64,000 nucleotides of DNA from Rhodopseudomonas sp. Its GTDB lineage: Bacteria; Pseudomonadota; Alphaproteobacteria; Rhizobiales; Xanthobacteraceae. The notes beneath the pieces are model-generated. The model worked only from the letters and a program-made list of their open reading frames with translations. It searched no databases and had not been told where the DNA came from. This document shows positions 41,851 through 52,853 of the stretch, piece after piece. The number at the start of each line of letters is the position of its first letter. The stretch's first letter is position 1. Location of the stretch: positions 549,342-613,341 of the forward strand of contig NZ_JACABA010000002.1 of assembly GCF_013377015.1 (NCBI RefSeq), written 5' to 3'. The position numbers and the translations under genes are program-made.

Positions 41851-43161
41851 TCAATGGGGATTTTCCAGGCTGAACAACTCGGATTGCTCGTCATAGGCGA
41901 ACAGCTCGGCATAGCGGCCCCATGACACGATCGTCTTCAGCGTTTCGTCGGCATAGTCCTCCGACATGTAGTCTTCGAGTTCGTTGCGAAACCGCGCCGC
42001 CGGCGCGGTGTGCGACGGCCGCTCGTCGAGCACCCGGCGGATCAGCCCGATCACCGGCACGTAATTGACGAGGTGCTCGGCGAACAGCTTCTTGCGCGCG
42101 TCGGTGTCGAGATCGGCGAACCGCTTGCCCGCGTCGGCCAGCACGATGTCGCCCTCGCTCACTTGCGCGAACCGCAGCAATTGCAGCGTCTCGGCGAGAT
42201 GGAACAGATCGTCGGCCTCGAGTTGCAGGCTGCCGGCCAGCACCGGCAAGTCGGCCCGCCCATGATAGGGTGCGCCCGCCAGTGTCTCGATCAGGCCGGA
42301 CAGCAGGTTCGACGAAACGTGGTTCAGCACCATGCCGACGCCGGTGCTGGGCAATCCCTCCACCGCGGCGGTCTTCGGCTCGGCGCGCTGCGTCATCCGG
42401 GCATAAATACTGTCGACCAACTGACGGAAGGTCGGATCGACGCGGTTGCGCGGATGCGCCAAATCGACCTTGATCTCGGCGGCGACGCGGCCGGGATTGG
42501 AGGAGAACACCAGAATGCGGTCGCACATCAATACGGCCTCCTCGATGTTGTGGGTCACCATCAGCACCGACTTGATGGGCAGTCGACCTTCGATCCAGAG
42601 ATCGATCAGGTCGGTTCGCAATGTCTCGGCGGTCAGCACGTCAAGCGCCGAGAACGGCTCGTCCATCAACAGCAGATCGGGATGCACCACCAGCGCGCGC
42701 GCGAATCCGACGCGCTGGCGCATGCCGCCGGACAATTCCTTCGGATAGGCCGACTCGTAGCCGTCGAGGCCGATCAGGTCGATCGCAGCCAGCGCACGGG
42801 TGCGGCGCTCCGAACTCTCGATCCCGAGCGCTTCCAGGCCGAGTTCGACATTCTGCAGAACCGTCAGCCAGGGAAACAGCGCGAACGACTGAAACACCAT
42901 GGAGACGCCGTCCGGCGGACCGTCGATCGGCTCGCCGCGACATTGCGCGTTGCCGGAGGACGGCGAGATCAGTCCGCCGATGATCCGCAGCAATGTCGAC
43001 TTGCCCGACCCGGACCGCCCGAGCAGCCCGACAATCTCGCCCGCGCGCAGGGTGAGATCGACGTTTTCGAGCACCACCAGGTCCTCGCCGCTGCCTTTCG
43101 GAAACGAGCGGCAGAGGCTGCGGATCTCGAGCAGGCTGGCTTGATTCACTTGATCGAGCAT
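41851..43161 (-). CDS. ABC transporter ATP-binding protein with C-terminal AAA-associated domain (NitT/TauT-like)
   Basis: LLGRSGSGKSTLLRIIGG Walker A, LSGGMRQRVGFARAL signature, LLMDEPFSALD; long C-terminal extension. Confidence 0.9.
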   Translation of the reverse strand: MLDQVNQASLLEIRSLCRSFPKGSGEDLVVLENVDLTLRAGEIVGLLGRSGSGKSTLLRIIGGLISPSSGNAQCRGEPIDGPPDGVSMVFQSFALFPWLTVLQNVELGLEALGIESSERRTRALAAIDLIGLDGYESAYPKELSGGMRQRVGFARALVVHPDLLLMDEPFSALDVLTAETLRTDLIDLWIEGRLPIKSVLMVTHNIEEAVLMCDRILVFSSNPGRVAAEIKVDLAHPRNRVDPTFRQLVDSIYARMTQRAEPKTAAVEGLPSTGVGMVLNHVSSNLLSGLIETLAGAPYHGRADLPVLAGSLQLEADDLFHLAETLQLLRFAQVSEGDIVLADAGKRFADLDTDARKKLFAEHLVNYVPVIGLIRRVLDERPSHTAPAARFRNELEDYMSEDYADETLKTIVSWGRYAELFAYDEQSELFSLENPH

Positions 43162-43175
43162 GGCTTGATTCCTCA

Positions 43176-44906
43176 TCAGCCGAGCCGGAGACGGCGCTCG
43201 CCGAAGGCATAGAGCGGCCGCCACAGCAGGCGGTTGAACAGCGTGACCAGAATGCACATGACGGCGATGCCGAGTACGACCCGGGGAAAGTCGCCGGCAG
43301 TCGTTGCGGTGGCGATGTAGGCGCCAAGACCGGTGGCGGTGAGTTGGGTATCGCCCCAACTCGCGACTTCCGCAACGATCGACGCATTCCACGAACCACC
43401 GGAGGCCGTGATGGCACCGGTGATATAGTACGGAAAAATGCCCGGCAGGATCGCCTTGGTCCACCACCGCCAGCCCGTCAGGTGAAAGCTGCTGGCGGCC
43501 TCGCGAAGATCGGTCGGGAATGCGCTGGCGCCGGCGATGACGTTGAACAAGATGTACCATTGCGTTCCCAGAATCATCAGCGGGCTGAGCCAGATATCCG
43601 CGTTGAGGCCGAAGCGGACGATCACCACCACGAACACCGGAAAGGCGAGATTGGCCGGGAAAGCGGCGAGAAACTGCGCAACGGGCTGAGCGCGTTCGGC
43701 GAGCTTCGGTCGCAGCCCGATCCAGACCCCGATCGGCACCCAGATCAAGCTCGCCAGTACGATCAGCACGGCGACCCGCGCCAGCGTGATCAGGCCGAGC
43801 CCGACGGCTCCCAGCACGTCGGTCACGCCCAGGGTCGCCGACAGATATTGATAGACCTTCCAGCTCGCGTAGCCGCAGCCGGCGACAATCAGCACCAGCC
43901 AAAGCGCATCGATGGCGCGCGACGGCTTGCGCGCGGCCGACTTACGCAACCGAAAGGGCAACGCGATCTGCAGATTCGAGATCGACCGGCTGGCGGCGGC
44001 GAACGGCACCGACAATGCACGCAGGGCCCTGGTGCGACGAAACAGATCGAGCACCCAAGAGGACGGTTCGGTGCCGGAGGCGGTCTGTTCGAAGCGGAAT
44101 TTATCCGCCCACGCGACAATCGGCCGAAACAGCAACTGGTCGTAGACGATGATCACAAACAGCATCGCCAGAATGGCGTAGCCGATCGCCTGCAGATTCT
44201 GTTGCTGGATGCCGAGCGCGACATAGGAGCCGATTCCGGGCAGCGTGACGGTGGCGTTGCCGACGGTGATGGCTTCCGAAGCCACCACGAAGAACCAGCC
44301 GCCCGACATCGACATCATCGTATTCCAGATCAGGCCGGGCATCGCGAACGGCACGTCGAGCCGCCAGAACCGCTGCCAGCCGCTGAGATGAAAGCTCTGC
44401 GACGCCTCCTCCAGATCCTTCGGCACGTTGCGCATCGACTGGTACATGCTGAAGGTCATGTTCCAGGCCTGGCTGGTGAAGATCGCGAACACGCAGGCGA
44501 GCTCGGCCCCGAGCACGCGGCCGGGGAACAGGTTCATGAAGAACACGACGGTGAAGGTCAGGAATCCGAGGATCGGCACCGACTGCAGGATGTCGAGCAG
44601 CGGGATCAGCACCATCTCGGCGCGCCGGCTCTTGGCCGCGAGGGCCGCGTACAGGAAGGTAAACACCAGCGAGCAGACGATCGCCGTCAGCATCCGGAGC
44701 GTGGTGCGGAGCGCATATTCGGGCAGATTGGCCGGATCGAGCGAGACAGGCGGACTGTCGAGCGCCGACAGCGGAACATTGATCTGTTCGCCTCCATAAA
44801 CCACCAGCACCAGCGCCCCGACGATCAGCACCAGCGCGACGAAATCCCAGAAATTCGGCAACAGCCGCCGATCGAGCAGAGGTGGCGACGGTTTCTGGGC
44901 ACGCAT
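43176..44906 (-). CDS. ABC transporter permease with two fused permease domains
   Basis: Two BPD permease-like modules (EASQSFHLSGWQRFWRLDVPFAMPGLIWNTMMSMSGGWF and EAASSFHLTGWRWWTKAILPGIFPYYITGAITASGGSWN). Confidence 0.88.
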   Translation of the reverse strand: MRAQKPSPPLLDRRLLPNFWDFVALVLIVGALVLVVYGGEQINVPLSALDSPPVSLDPANLPEYALRTTLRMLTAIVCSLVFTFLYAALAAKSRRAEMVLIPLLDILQSVPILGFLTFTVVFFMNLFPGRVLGAELACVFAIFTSQAWNMTFSMYQSMRNVPKDLEEASQSFHLSGWQRFWRLDVPFAMPGLIWNTMMSMSGGWFFVVASEAITVGNATVTLPGIGSYVALGIQQQNLQAIGYAILAMLFVIIVYDQLLFRPIVAWADKFRFEQTASGTEPSSWVLDLFRRTRALRALSVPFAAASRSISNLQIALPFRLRKSAARKPSRAIDALWLVLIVAGCGYASWKVYQYLSATLGVTDVLGAVGLGLITLARVAVLIVLASLIWVPIGVWIGLRPKLAERAQPVAQFLAAFPANLAFPVFVVVIVRFGLNADIWLSPLMILGTQWYILFNVIAGASAFPTDLREAASSFHLTGWRWWTKAILPGIFPYYITGAITASGGSWNASIVAEVASWGDTQLTATGLGAYIATATTAGDFPRVVLGIAVMCILVTLFNRLLWRPLYAFGERRLRLG

Positions 44907-45100
44907 GCGGGACACCACTGGATCGAATTGGGCCGGGGCACATCGACAGAGTCGCATCCCCGGCGTCGGTGAGGTTGTGTTCAGACAGGCATGACGAGCA
45001 TGTGAACAGGCAACGATGAGCGCCAACGCGGCCTATTCAATGGGCGCGACACTGTCAATCCGCATCGCGACCACCAAAGGTTTCCGCGATCGTCAGGGGA

Positions 45101-45307
45101 CTATTTGTTGACAGGGCTGCAGAAGAACGGCGACAGCGTCTTGTCGTTTTCGGGCGCTTCGGCGCGCGCCTTGTCGGCGGCCTGGAGCTGATCCAGCACG
45201 GCGTCCATCGCCTTGTCGGGATCGGCGGCCTTGCCCTGCCGCTCCATCGCGTCGAGGTAATTCATGTAGGCCTGATAGGCCTTCTCGTCGTCGCACAGCA
45301 GGCACAT
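45101..45307 (-). CDS. Small hypothetical protein
   Basis: MCLLCDDEKAYQAYMNYLDAMERQGKAADPDKAMDAVLDQLQAADKARAEAPENDKTLSPFFCSPVNK. Confidence 0.65.
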   Translation of the reverse strand: MCLLCDDEKAYQAYMNYLDAMERQGKAADPDKAMDAVLDQLQAADKARAEAPENDKTLSPFFCSPVNK

Positions 45308-45320
45308 GAGTTTGTCCGTC

Positions 45321-45740
<420 letters not shown>

Positions 45741-45805
45741 TCAATTATACCGCAGCGGTCGGTCGGATTATCCGAGCATTACGTCAATCGGGGAGGACGA
45801 GAACA

Positions 45806-46144
45806 ATGGGTCGAATCGTTGCTGCGATACTGCTCGCAGGTCTGGCGCTGTCGGGGACAACGGCCATGGCGAGCGACTATGCATTCAAGCTGCACAATCG
45901 CTCCACGGGCTGGACAATCAGCGGTTTCTATACCCTCCAGGATGGCGTCTGGAGCGAGAACTGGCTGGATAGCCAGATTCCGGCCGGCTCGTCGGTGCGG
46001 ATGGATTGGAAAAGCAACGCGGGCAACTGCGTGGTGCCATTCCGCGTCCGCTGGGTGGATTACGGCGCCGAGGATTTCAGCATCGATTGGTGCAAGAGCG
46101 TCAGCAATATCTACATGAAGGACGCGGGTTTTAGTTGGGACTGA
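45806..46144 (+). CDS. Small secreted hypothetical protein
   Basis: Signal peptide MGRIVAAILLAGLALSGTTAMAS; YAFKLHNRSTGWTISGFYTLQDG; two Cys. Confidence 0.68.
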   Translation: MGRIVAAILLAGLALSGTTAMASDYAFKLHNRSTGWTISGFYTLQDGVWSENWLDSQIPAGSSVRMDWKSNAGNCVVPFRVRWVDYGAEDFSIDWCKSVSNIYMKDAGFSWD

Positions 46145-46166
46145 GCGAGTCCGGCAACGCCACGCC

Positions 46167-47243
46167 TCACCCCGCCAGCCGGCTCATCCGCGCCAGCGCC
46201 GACCCGGCCAGCGCCCGGGTCAGTTCCGCCGCCGGCAGGTCGCGGCCGAGCCGCACCGCCTGCCCGGCCCACAGATTGGTGAAATCGACCTTGCCGAGCT
46301 TCTCGGCGGCGACTTTCAGCGGGCCCAGCGCGGTGGCGGCATGCGGAAACGCCGGCGCGTCCGCCGACAACGGCCCGACTTCACGCATCACCCGGTTGGC
46401 GACGCCGCGCGCCGGGCGGCCGGTCATCACATTGGTGATCACGGTGGAATCGTCGCATGCCTGCGCCAGCGCGACGCGGGCCGGCGCGATCACCTTGGAC
46501 TCGGGGCAGCGCAGAAAAGTGGTGCCGATCTGCACTCCGGCGGCGCCGAGCGCGAAGGCCGCGGCGATGCCGCGCCCGTCGGCGATGCCGCCGGCCGCGA
46601 TCACCGGCACCCGCACCGCGTCCACCACCTGCGGCAGCAGCGCGAACAGCCCGGGCTGCTGCGCGATGTTGTCGGTCAGGAACATGCCGCGATGGCCGCC
46701 GGCCTCGGCGCCTTGAGCGATGATCGCATCGACGCCGTGCTCCTCGAGCCAGATCGCCTCGCGCACGATCGTCGCCGATGCCATCACGATGCATCCGGCC
46801 GCCTTCACGCGTTGCATCAAGGCCGGCGCCGGCAGGCCGAAATGGAAGCTCACCACCGCGGGCTTCAGCTCCTCGACCAGCACGCACATCGCTTCATCGA
46901 ACGGCGCGCGGTTGGCGGCGGTGTTGGGCGCGTCCGGATCGAGCCCGAGTTCCTGGTAATAGGCGCCGAGCCGCCGGCGCCAGCCGGCCTCGCGCGCCGG
47001 ATCGGCGTCGACCGGCTGGTGGCAGAAGAAATTCAGATTGATCGGCGCGGTGACGCGCTGGCGAAAGATCCCGACCTGCTCGCGCGCCTTGTCGGCCGAC
47101 AGCATCGCGCAAGGCAGCGAGGCCAGCGCCCCGCCCTCGGCAGCCGCGATCGCCAGCTCCGCATCCATCACTCCGGCCATCGGCGCCAGCAGAATCGGAA
47201 ATTCGATATCGATCAGGTCGAGGAGTCGGCGGTCCGGCCACAT
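46167..47243 (-). CDS. Nitronate monooxygenase family protein (2-nitropropane dioxygenase-like)
   Basis: FPILLAPMAGVMDAELAIAAAEGGALASLPCA, IIAQGAEAGGHRGMF, GGIADGRGIAAAFALGAAGVQIGT. Confidence 0.9.
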   Translation of the reverse strand: MWPDRRLLDLIDIEFPILLAPMAGVMDAELAIAAAEGGALASLPCAMLSADKAREQVGIFRQRVTAPINLNFFCHQPVDADPAREAGWRRRLGAYYQELGLDPDAPNTAANRAPFDEAMCVLVEELKPAVVSFHFGLPAPALMQRVKAAGCIVMASATIVREAIWLEEHGVDAIIAQGAEAGGHRGMFLTDNIAQQPGLFALLPQVVDAVRVPVIAAGGIADGRGIAAAFALGAAGVQIGTTFLRCPESKVIAPARVALAQACDDSTVITNVMTGRPARGVANRVMREVGPLSADAPAFPHAATALGPLKVAAEKLGKVDFTNLWAGQAVRLGRDLPAAELTRALAGSALARMSRLAG

Positions 47244-47324
47244 GGTCTGCTCTTACGATGATGGGAGGGGCGACCGGCGGCGCTGCCGGCCGTTATCGCC
47301 ATAGCACGCCGGGGCGTCGCGCGG

Positions 47325-47573
47325 CTATCCGCGATCCGGCCGCAGCGCGCGCGACGTCAGCATCCAGCGCCGCAGCGCCACCCCGGCCCAGATCGCCTCG
47401 ACCAGCCCGAACGGCCAGGCGCCCTGCAAGAATCCGTAGATCGACCCCAACGCGCAGGCGCCGGCGAACGCCAGGATGAACCAATGGCTGCGATGCTCCA
47501 GCGCGTAACACAGCAGCATCGCGCTGACCGCGAACAATCCGAACAGGCTGAGGGGATCCATCGCGGGTCTCAT
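47325..47573 (-). CDS. Small conserved membrane protein
   Basis: [66 protein letters not shown]. Confidence 0.72.
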   Translation of the reverse strand: MRPAMDPLSLFGLFAVSAMLLCYALEHRSHWFILAFAGACALGSIYGFLQGAWPFGLVEAIWAGVALRRWMLTSRALRPDRG

Positions 47574-47585
47574 CGTGTGGGTGGA

Positions 47586-48116
47586 ATGGATGATTTCAGA
47601 ACGGCGATTGGCGTGTTAAGCGGGGCGATGCCCGCCCCCATCCTGCCATTGATTGAAGCCGCCGCGCTATGGCCCGCGCGCGGTGCGCTGATCGGCCTCG
47701 ATCTCGGCACCAAGACCATCGGCGTCGCGGTGTCGGACCCCGACCGAAGGCTCGCCACCGGCGTCGAAACCGTCGCCCGCACCGCGTTCAAGGCTGACGC
47801 CGCGCGGCTGCTGGCGCTGGCCGGCCAGCGCGGCGTCTGCGGCTTCGTGCTCGGCCTGCCGATCAACATGGACGGCAGCGAGGGGCCGCGGGCGCAGTCG
47901 ACCCGCGCCTTCGCCCGCAATTTCGCCCGGCTGACCGAGCTGCCGATCGGGCTGTGGGACGAGCGGCTGTCGACCTCGGCGGTGGAGCGCGAGCTGATCG
48001 CCAACGACGTCAGCCGCGCCAAGCGCGCCAAGATCATCGACGAGCACGCCGCGATCTTCATCCTGCAGGGCGCGCTCGACCGGCTCGCGGTGCTGAACCG
48101 GCCGGAGATATCCTGA
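47586..48116 (+). CDS. ruvX: Putative pre-16S rRNA nuclease / Holliday junction resolvase-like YqgF
   Basis: [58 protein letters not shown]. Confidence 0.93.
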   Translation: MDDFRTAIGVLSGAMPAPILPLIEAAALWPARGALIGLDLGTKTIGVAVSDPDRRLATGVETVARTAFKADAARLLALAGQRGVCGFVLGLPINMDGSEGPRAQSTRAFARNFARLTELPIGLWDERLSTSAVERELIANDVSRAKRAKIIDEHAAIFILQGALDRLAVLNRPEIS

Positions 48117-48119
48117 ATC

Positions 48120-49046
48120 ATGCTGACGGTGTTCGGCGCTCTGGTTCCGGTGTTCCTGCTGATCATCCTCGGCTTCGTGCTGCGCCGCGTGCTGCTGAAA
48201 CAGGACATGATGTGGACTGGCCTGGAGCAGTTGGTCTACTATGTGCTGTTTCCCGCACTGCTGATCGACACGCTGTCGCGCGCCAATCTGGCCTCGGCGC
48301 CGATTGCCGGAGTCGGCGGCGCGCTGCTGCTGGCGGTGATTACGATGTCGGCGCTGTGCCTGGCGCTGCGGTCGTGGCTGGCGCGCGGCCTCGATGTCGA
48401 CGGGCCGGCGTTCTCCTCGGTGTTTCAGGGCGCCACCCGCTGGCAGACCTATGTGGCGCTGTCTGTCGCCGGCAATCTGTGGGGCGATCGCGGCATCACG
48501 CTGGCGTCGGTGGCGATGGTGGCGATGATCCCGCTGCTCAACGTGCTGGCGGTCTGGGTGCTGGCGCATTACGCCGCGCCGCGGCGACTGTCGTGGCCGA
48601 CGATCCTGCTCACCATCGCCCGCAACCCGCTGATCTGGGCCTGTGCCATCGGGCTCGCGATCAACCTCGTGCAGTTGCCGATCCCGCGCCCGCTGCACGA
48701 TTTCGCCGATGCGCTCGGCCGCTGTTCGCTGGCGCTCGGCCTGCTGCTGGTCGGCGCCGGATTGCATCTCGAAGGATTGCTTCGGCCCCGCGCCGCGGCG
48801 GGACTGACCGTGGGGCTCAAGCTGCTGCTGATGCCGTTGATCGCGACCGGGTTCGGCGCGGCGTTCGGCCTGTCAGGTCCCGACCTCGCGGTGGTCGCCT
48901 GCTGCGCCGCGGTGCCGAGCGCCTCGAACGGCTATATCCTGGCGCGCCAAATGGGCGGCGACGCGCCGCTGCTGGCGCAAATTCTGACGCTCCAGACGAT
49001 GCTAGCGGTGTTCACCATGCCGCTGTTCATCGCGCTGGCGGGGTGA
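48120..49046 (+). CDS. AEC family transporter
   Basis: MLTVFGALVPVFLLIILGFVLRRVLL...LVYYVLFPALLIDTL. Confidence 0.9.
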   Translation: MLTVFGALVPVFLLIILGFVLRRVLLKQDMMWTGLEQLVYYVLFPALLIDTLSRANLASAPIAGVGGALLLAVITMSALCLALRSWLARGLDVDGPAFSSVFQGATRWQTYVALSVAGNLWGDRGITLASVAMVAMIPLLNVLAVWVLAHYAAPRRLSWPTILLTIARNPLIWACAIGLAINLVQLPIPRPLHDFADALGRCSLALGLLLVGAGLHLEGLLRPRAAAGLTVGLKLLLMPLIATGFGAAFGLSGPDLAVVACCAAVPSASNGYILARQMGGDAPLLAQILTLQTMLAVFTMPLFIALAG

Positions 49047-49063
49047 CCGGAGGAGCGACTGCG

Positions 49064-49453
49064 ATGCAATGCCTGTGCTGTTCCGGCCTCGACTATGACC
49101 AATGCTGCGGCCCACTGCTGGCCGGAATCCGGCCGGCGGCCTCGCCGCTAGCCCTGATGCGCTCGCGCTACACCGCCTTTGCGCTGAACAATTTCGACTA
49201 CATCTACGAGACCACCGATCCGGAGCGCCGCGACCTGTTCGACCACGACACCAATCGAGACTGGATGAGCCGTTCGACCTTCACTGGGCTCGAGGTGCTG
49301 AGCCATTCCGAACGCGGCAGCAAGGGCACGGTGGAATTCATCGCCCGGTTTCGCCGCGACGGCGTCGCCGAGCAGCGCCACCACGAGCGCTCGCAATTCC
49401 GCAAGCACCGCGGCCGCTGGTATTTTTCCGACGGCGAGACGGTGCAGGACTAG
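49064..49453 (+). CDS. YchJ family protein
   Basis: CLCCSGLDYDQCCGPLLAGIRPAASPLALMRSRYTAFALNNFDYI. Confidence 0.92.
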   Translation: MQCLCCSGLDYDQCCGPLLAGIRPAASPLALMRSRYTAFALNNFDYIYETTDPERRDLFDHDTNRDWMSRSTFTGLEVLSHSERGSKGTVEFIARFRRDGVAEQRHHERSQFRKHRGRWYFSDGETVQD

Positions 49454-49460
49454 GCGCGGA

Positions 49461-50993
49461 TCACACCGCCACCCGCGCCGCCGTGGACATCGGATCCGGG
49501 ACCACGACATCGAGGACGCGGGCCGACGACAGCACCGTCGGAACACCGGCCCCGGGGTGGGTGCCGGCGCCGACCAGATAAAGACCGTCGATATCTTCGC
49601 TCTTGTTGTGCGGCCGGAACCAGGCGCTCTGCGTCAGCACTGGCTCGATTCCGAACGCGGCGCCCTTGCGCGACAGCAGCACATCCTGGAAATCCCGCGG
49701 CGTGAACAGGCGAGACGTGGCGATTTCGTCCGCCAATCCCGGCAACAGCGTCTGCGACAGCTGCCTTTCGATCGCCGCCCGATAGGGTTCGGCGCGGGTC
49801 GACCAATCCACCCCGCTGTCCAGATGTGGCACCGGCGACAACGCATAGAAGCTGTCGCAGCCGTCCGGCGCGAGGCTCGGATCGGTCGCGGTCGGGCGAT
49901 ACAGATACAGGCTGAAATCCTCGGCCAGGACCTTGCGATCGAAAATGTCGGCGATGTGCTCGCGATATCGCTCCCCGACCAGAATCGTATGATGCGGCAC
50001 ATCCGGATATTGTCGTTTCGTCCCGAAATACCAGACGAAACAGCTCATCGAATAGCTGGCACGATCGAGCTTGCTATCGGTCCAGCGTTTGCGCGGCGCC
50101 CCGGCGAGCAGCTTCTGGTAGGTCGTGGCGGTGTCGGCGTTGGACACCACGATATCAGCGGCGATCACTTCACCGGAGGCCAGCCTGACGCCGGTGGCGC
50201 GGCCGTTGGCGACGGTGACCTCCGCCACCTCGGCATTGGTGCGAATGGTACTGCCCTGGCCTTCGATCAGGCCGACCAGGCCGTTCACCAACGCGCCCAT
50301 CCCGCCCATCGCGTAGTGCACGCCCCAATGCCGCTCGAAATACGAGATCATGCAATAGATCGACGACGCCCGAAACGGGTTGCCGCCGATGAACAGCGGA
50401 TGATAGCTCAGCGCGAAGCGCAGATACGGGTGCTTCACATAGTCGGAGACCACCGCGTGCACACTGCGATCCGCGCGGGCGCGAACCAGATCAGGCACCA
50501 TGCTCACCATCTGTCCGAGCGAGTCGATCGGAACGTGCCCGAATTTCTCGAAGCCGATCCGGAACAGCCGCTCGCTGTGCTGCATGAAGCGGTCGTAGCC
50601 CTCGAGATCGTCCGGCGCGATTCGCGCGACCTCCCGCTGCATCGCCGCATCGTCGGCAAAGGCGTCGAAATGGCCGCCGTCGTCGAACACGATGCGATAA
50701 TAGGGATCGAGCGCGCGCAGGTCGATGTCGTCCGAAAATCTGCGGCCGCAGAGCTGCCAAAGCTCCTCAAACAGGAACGGCGCGGTGACGATCGTCGGCC
50801 CGGAATCGAAGGTGAAGCCGTCCTGCACGAAGGAACGGCCACGACCGCCGGCCCGATCGAGCCGCTCCAGCACAGTGACGTCGTAGCCGCGGGCGCGCAA
50901 CCGCACCGCCGCCGCCAACCCGCCGAAGCCGCTGCCGATGACGACGGCGCGCGACGGCGCCGACGCGTTTGACGGTTGACGCTCATCCTTCAT
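49461..50993 (-). CDS. Phytoene desaturase (CrtI) family FAD-dependent oxidoreductase
   Basis: VVIGSGFGGLAAAVRLRARGYDVTVLERLDRAGGRGRSFVQDGFTFDSGPTIVT; C-terminal YLVGAGTHPGAGVPTVLSSARV. Confidence 0.9.
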   Translation of the reverse strand: MKDERQPSNASAPSRAVVIGSGFGGLAAAVRLRARGYDVTVLERLDRAGGRGRSFVQDGFTFDSGPTIVTAPFLFEELWQLCGRRFSDDIDLRALDPYYRIVFDDGGHFDAFADDAAMQREVARIAPDDLEGYDRFMQHSERLFRIGFEKFGHVPIDSLGQMVSMVPDLVRARADRSVHAVVSDYVKHPYLRFALSYHPLFIGGNPFRASSIYCMISYFERHWGVHYAMGGMGALVNGLVGLIEGQGSTIRTNAEVAEVTVANGRATGVRLASGEVIAADIVVSNADTATTYQKLLAGAPRKRWTDSKLDRASYSMSCFVWYFGTKRQYPDVPHHTILVGERYREHIADIFDRKVLAEDFSLYLYRPTATDPSLAPDGCDSFYALSPVPHLDSGVDWSTRAEPYRAAIERQLSQTLLPGLADEIATSRLFTPRDFQDVLLSRKGAAFGIEPVLTQSAWFRPHNKSEDIDGLYLVGAGTHPGAGVPTVLSSARVLDVVVPDPMSTAARVAV

Positions 50994-51126
50994 GGCGCAG
51001 CTCCCGAACCGAATTGAAGCTCGAAGCTACCCGCGAAGCGAGGCGATCGAAACTAGTCGATCGAATGAACGACGTGGCGAACCTGCTAACGCAAATCAAG
51101 TGCCGACAGATTTTGACTGTGGGTTC

Positions 51127-52773
51127 CTAGAATTCCGGCAGTGCGCGCGCCAGCAGTTCGCGCCCCTGCTCGGCGCTGAGATCGGCGGCGCCGTACATGC
51201 TGCCCAGTTCCGGCTTCAGCCGCGACGCCGCGAACAGTTCGGCGTGGCCGGGATGCACCGCGTTGAGCGCGGCGGCGGCGGCGAGCTTGGCCAACAGCTC
51301 GACCGCGAGCCGCGCCGAGCGCTCGCTGTCCGGGCGCAGCAAGGTGCGGGCGATCAGGCCGGCGGCCTCGGCGGCGCCGGTCAGGCCGGCGGTGTCCATC
51401 ATCAGCTCCTGCAACACACTCATCGCCGCGTCGCTCTCGCGCGACAGCGCGCGCAGCACATCGAGGCACATCACATTGCCGGAGCCTTCCCAGATCGCGT
51501 TGACCGGCGCCTCCCGGTAGTGTCGCGCCAGAATGCCGTCCTCGACATAGCCATTGCCGCCGAGACACTCCATCGCCTCGTAGAGGAATCCCGGCGCGGT
51601 CTTGCACACCCAGTATTTCACCGCAGGCGTCAGCAGCCGCATATAGGCGGCCTCGTTGGCATCGCTCGGCGCCTCGTCGAAGGCGCGGCACAGCCGCATC
51701 ACCAGCGCCACCGAGGCTTCGACCTGCAGCGCCATGTCGGCCAGCACGGTCTGCATCAGCGGCTGGTCGACGAGATGCTTCTGGAACACGCTGCGATGCC
51801 GCGCGTGATGCAGCGCATGCGCCAGCCCCGAGCGCATTAGTCCGGCGGAGGCGATGGCGCAGTCCTGCCGCGTCAGCTGCACCATCTGGATGATGGTGCG
51901 GATGCCGCGGCCCTCCTCGCCGACCCGTTCCGCATAGGCGCCGGTGAACTCGACTTCGGAGGAGGCGTTGGAGCGGTTGCCGAGCTTGTCCTTCAGCCGC
52001 TGGAACTGCAGCGCGTTGACCGAGCCATCCGGCCGGAACCGCGGCATGAAGAAACAGCTCAACCCGTCGTCGGCCTGCGCCAGCACCAGGAAGGCGTCGC
52101 ACATCGGCGCCGACATGAACCATTTGTGGCCGACGATCCGATAGGCGTCGCCGTCGCGGATCGCGCTTGTGGCGTTGGAGCGCACGTCGGTGCCGCCCTG
52201 CTTCTCGGTCATGCCCATGCCGATCGTCATGCCGCGCTTTTCCGGCCACGGCATGAAGCCGTGATCGTAGCGCCGCGAGCCCAGCACCGGCATCACGCGG
52301 GCGAGCAGATCCGGCTGCGCCGCCAGCGCCGCCACCGCGGCGCGGGTCATGGTGATCGGGCACAGATGCCCGGTCTCGACCTGCGCCGCCATGTAGAACT
52401 TCGCCGCGCGGATCACTTCGGATGCGGCGCCGGCGGGGGCGCCTTGCGCGTCCCAGGTCGAATTGTGAATGCCAGCGTGGACGCTCTCGCTCATCAGCTC
52501 GTGATAGGCCGGATGAAACTCGACCTCGTCGCGGCGCTGGCCGCGTGCGTCGAAGGTCTTCAGCTTCGGCGTGTTCTCGTTGGCGAGCCGGCCGCGCGCC
52601 GCCATCTGGGCCGATCCCCAGTGATGCCCAAACGCCGACAGATCGGCATGGGCGCCGTTACCCTGGTTCATCGCCACCGCGTCCACCAGCGGCCGGTCGA
52701 GCCCGAACAGATCGACGTCCTCGAACGGCGGCGACTGGTTGAACACCTCGTGGGTGGCGAATGTCTCGGTCAT
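51127..52773 (-). CDS. AidB-like acyl-CoA dehydrogenase
   Basis: GMTEKQGGTDVRSN, AMECLGGNGYVED, IWEGSGNVMCLDVLRAL. Confidence 0.9.
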   Translation of the reverse strand: MTETFATHEVFNQSPPFEDVDLFGLDRPLVDAVAMNQGNGAHADLSAFGHHWGSAQMAARGRLANENTPKLKTFDARGQRRDEVEFHPAYHELMSESVHAGIHNSTWDAQGAPAGAASEVIRAAKFYMAAQVETGHLCPITMTRAAVAALAAQPDLLARVMPVLGSRRYDHGFMPWPEKRGMTIGMGMTEKQGGTDVRSNATSAIRDGDAYRIVGHKWFMSAPMCDAFLVLAQADDGLSCFFMPRFRPDGSVNALQFQRLKDKLGNRSNASSEVEFTGAYAERVGEEGRGIRTIIQMVQLTRQDCAIASAGLMRSGLAHALHHARHRSVFQKHLVDQPLMQTVLADMALQVEASVALVMRLCRAFDEAPSDANEAAYMRLLTPAVKYWVCKTAPGFLYEAMECLGGNGYVEDGILARHYREAPVNAIWEGSGNVMCLDVLRALSRESDAAMSVLQELMMDTAGLTGAAEAAGLIARTLLRPDSERSARLAVELLAKLAAAAALNAVHPGHAELFAASRLKPELGSMYGAADLSAEQGRELLARALPEF

Positions 52774-52853
52774 GGTTTCCCCGGCCTGCCATCGGATTCG
52801 GACGCATGTTACGCAGAATCGGCGGCAATATCACCCGTATCGTCGCGGCGGCG

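Noticed and set aside
41851-43902. 683-aa minus ORF
   Set aside because: N-terminal portion is an out-of-frame read of the permease; the true ATPase starts near 43161-43176
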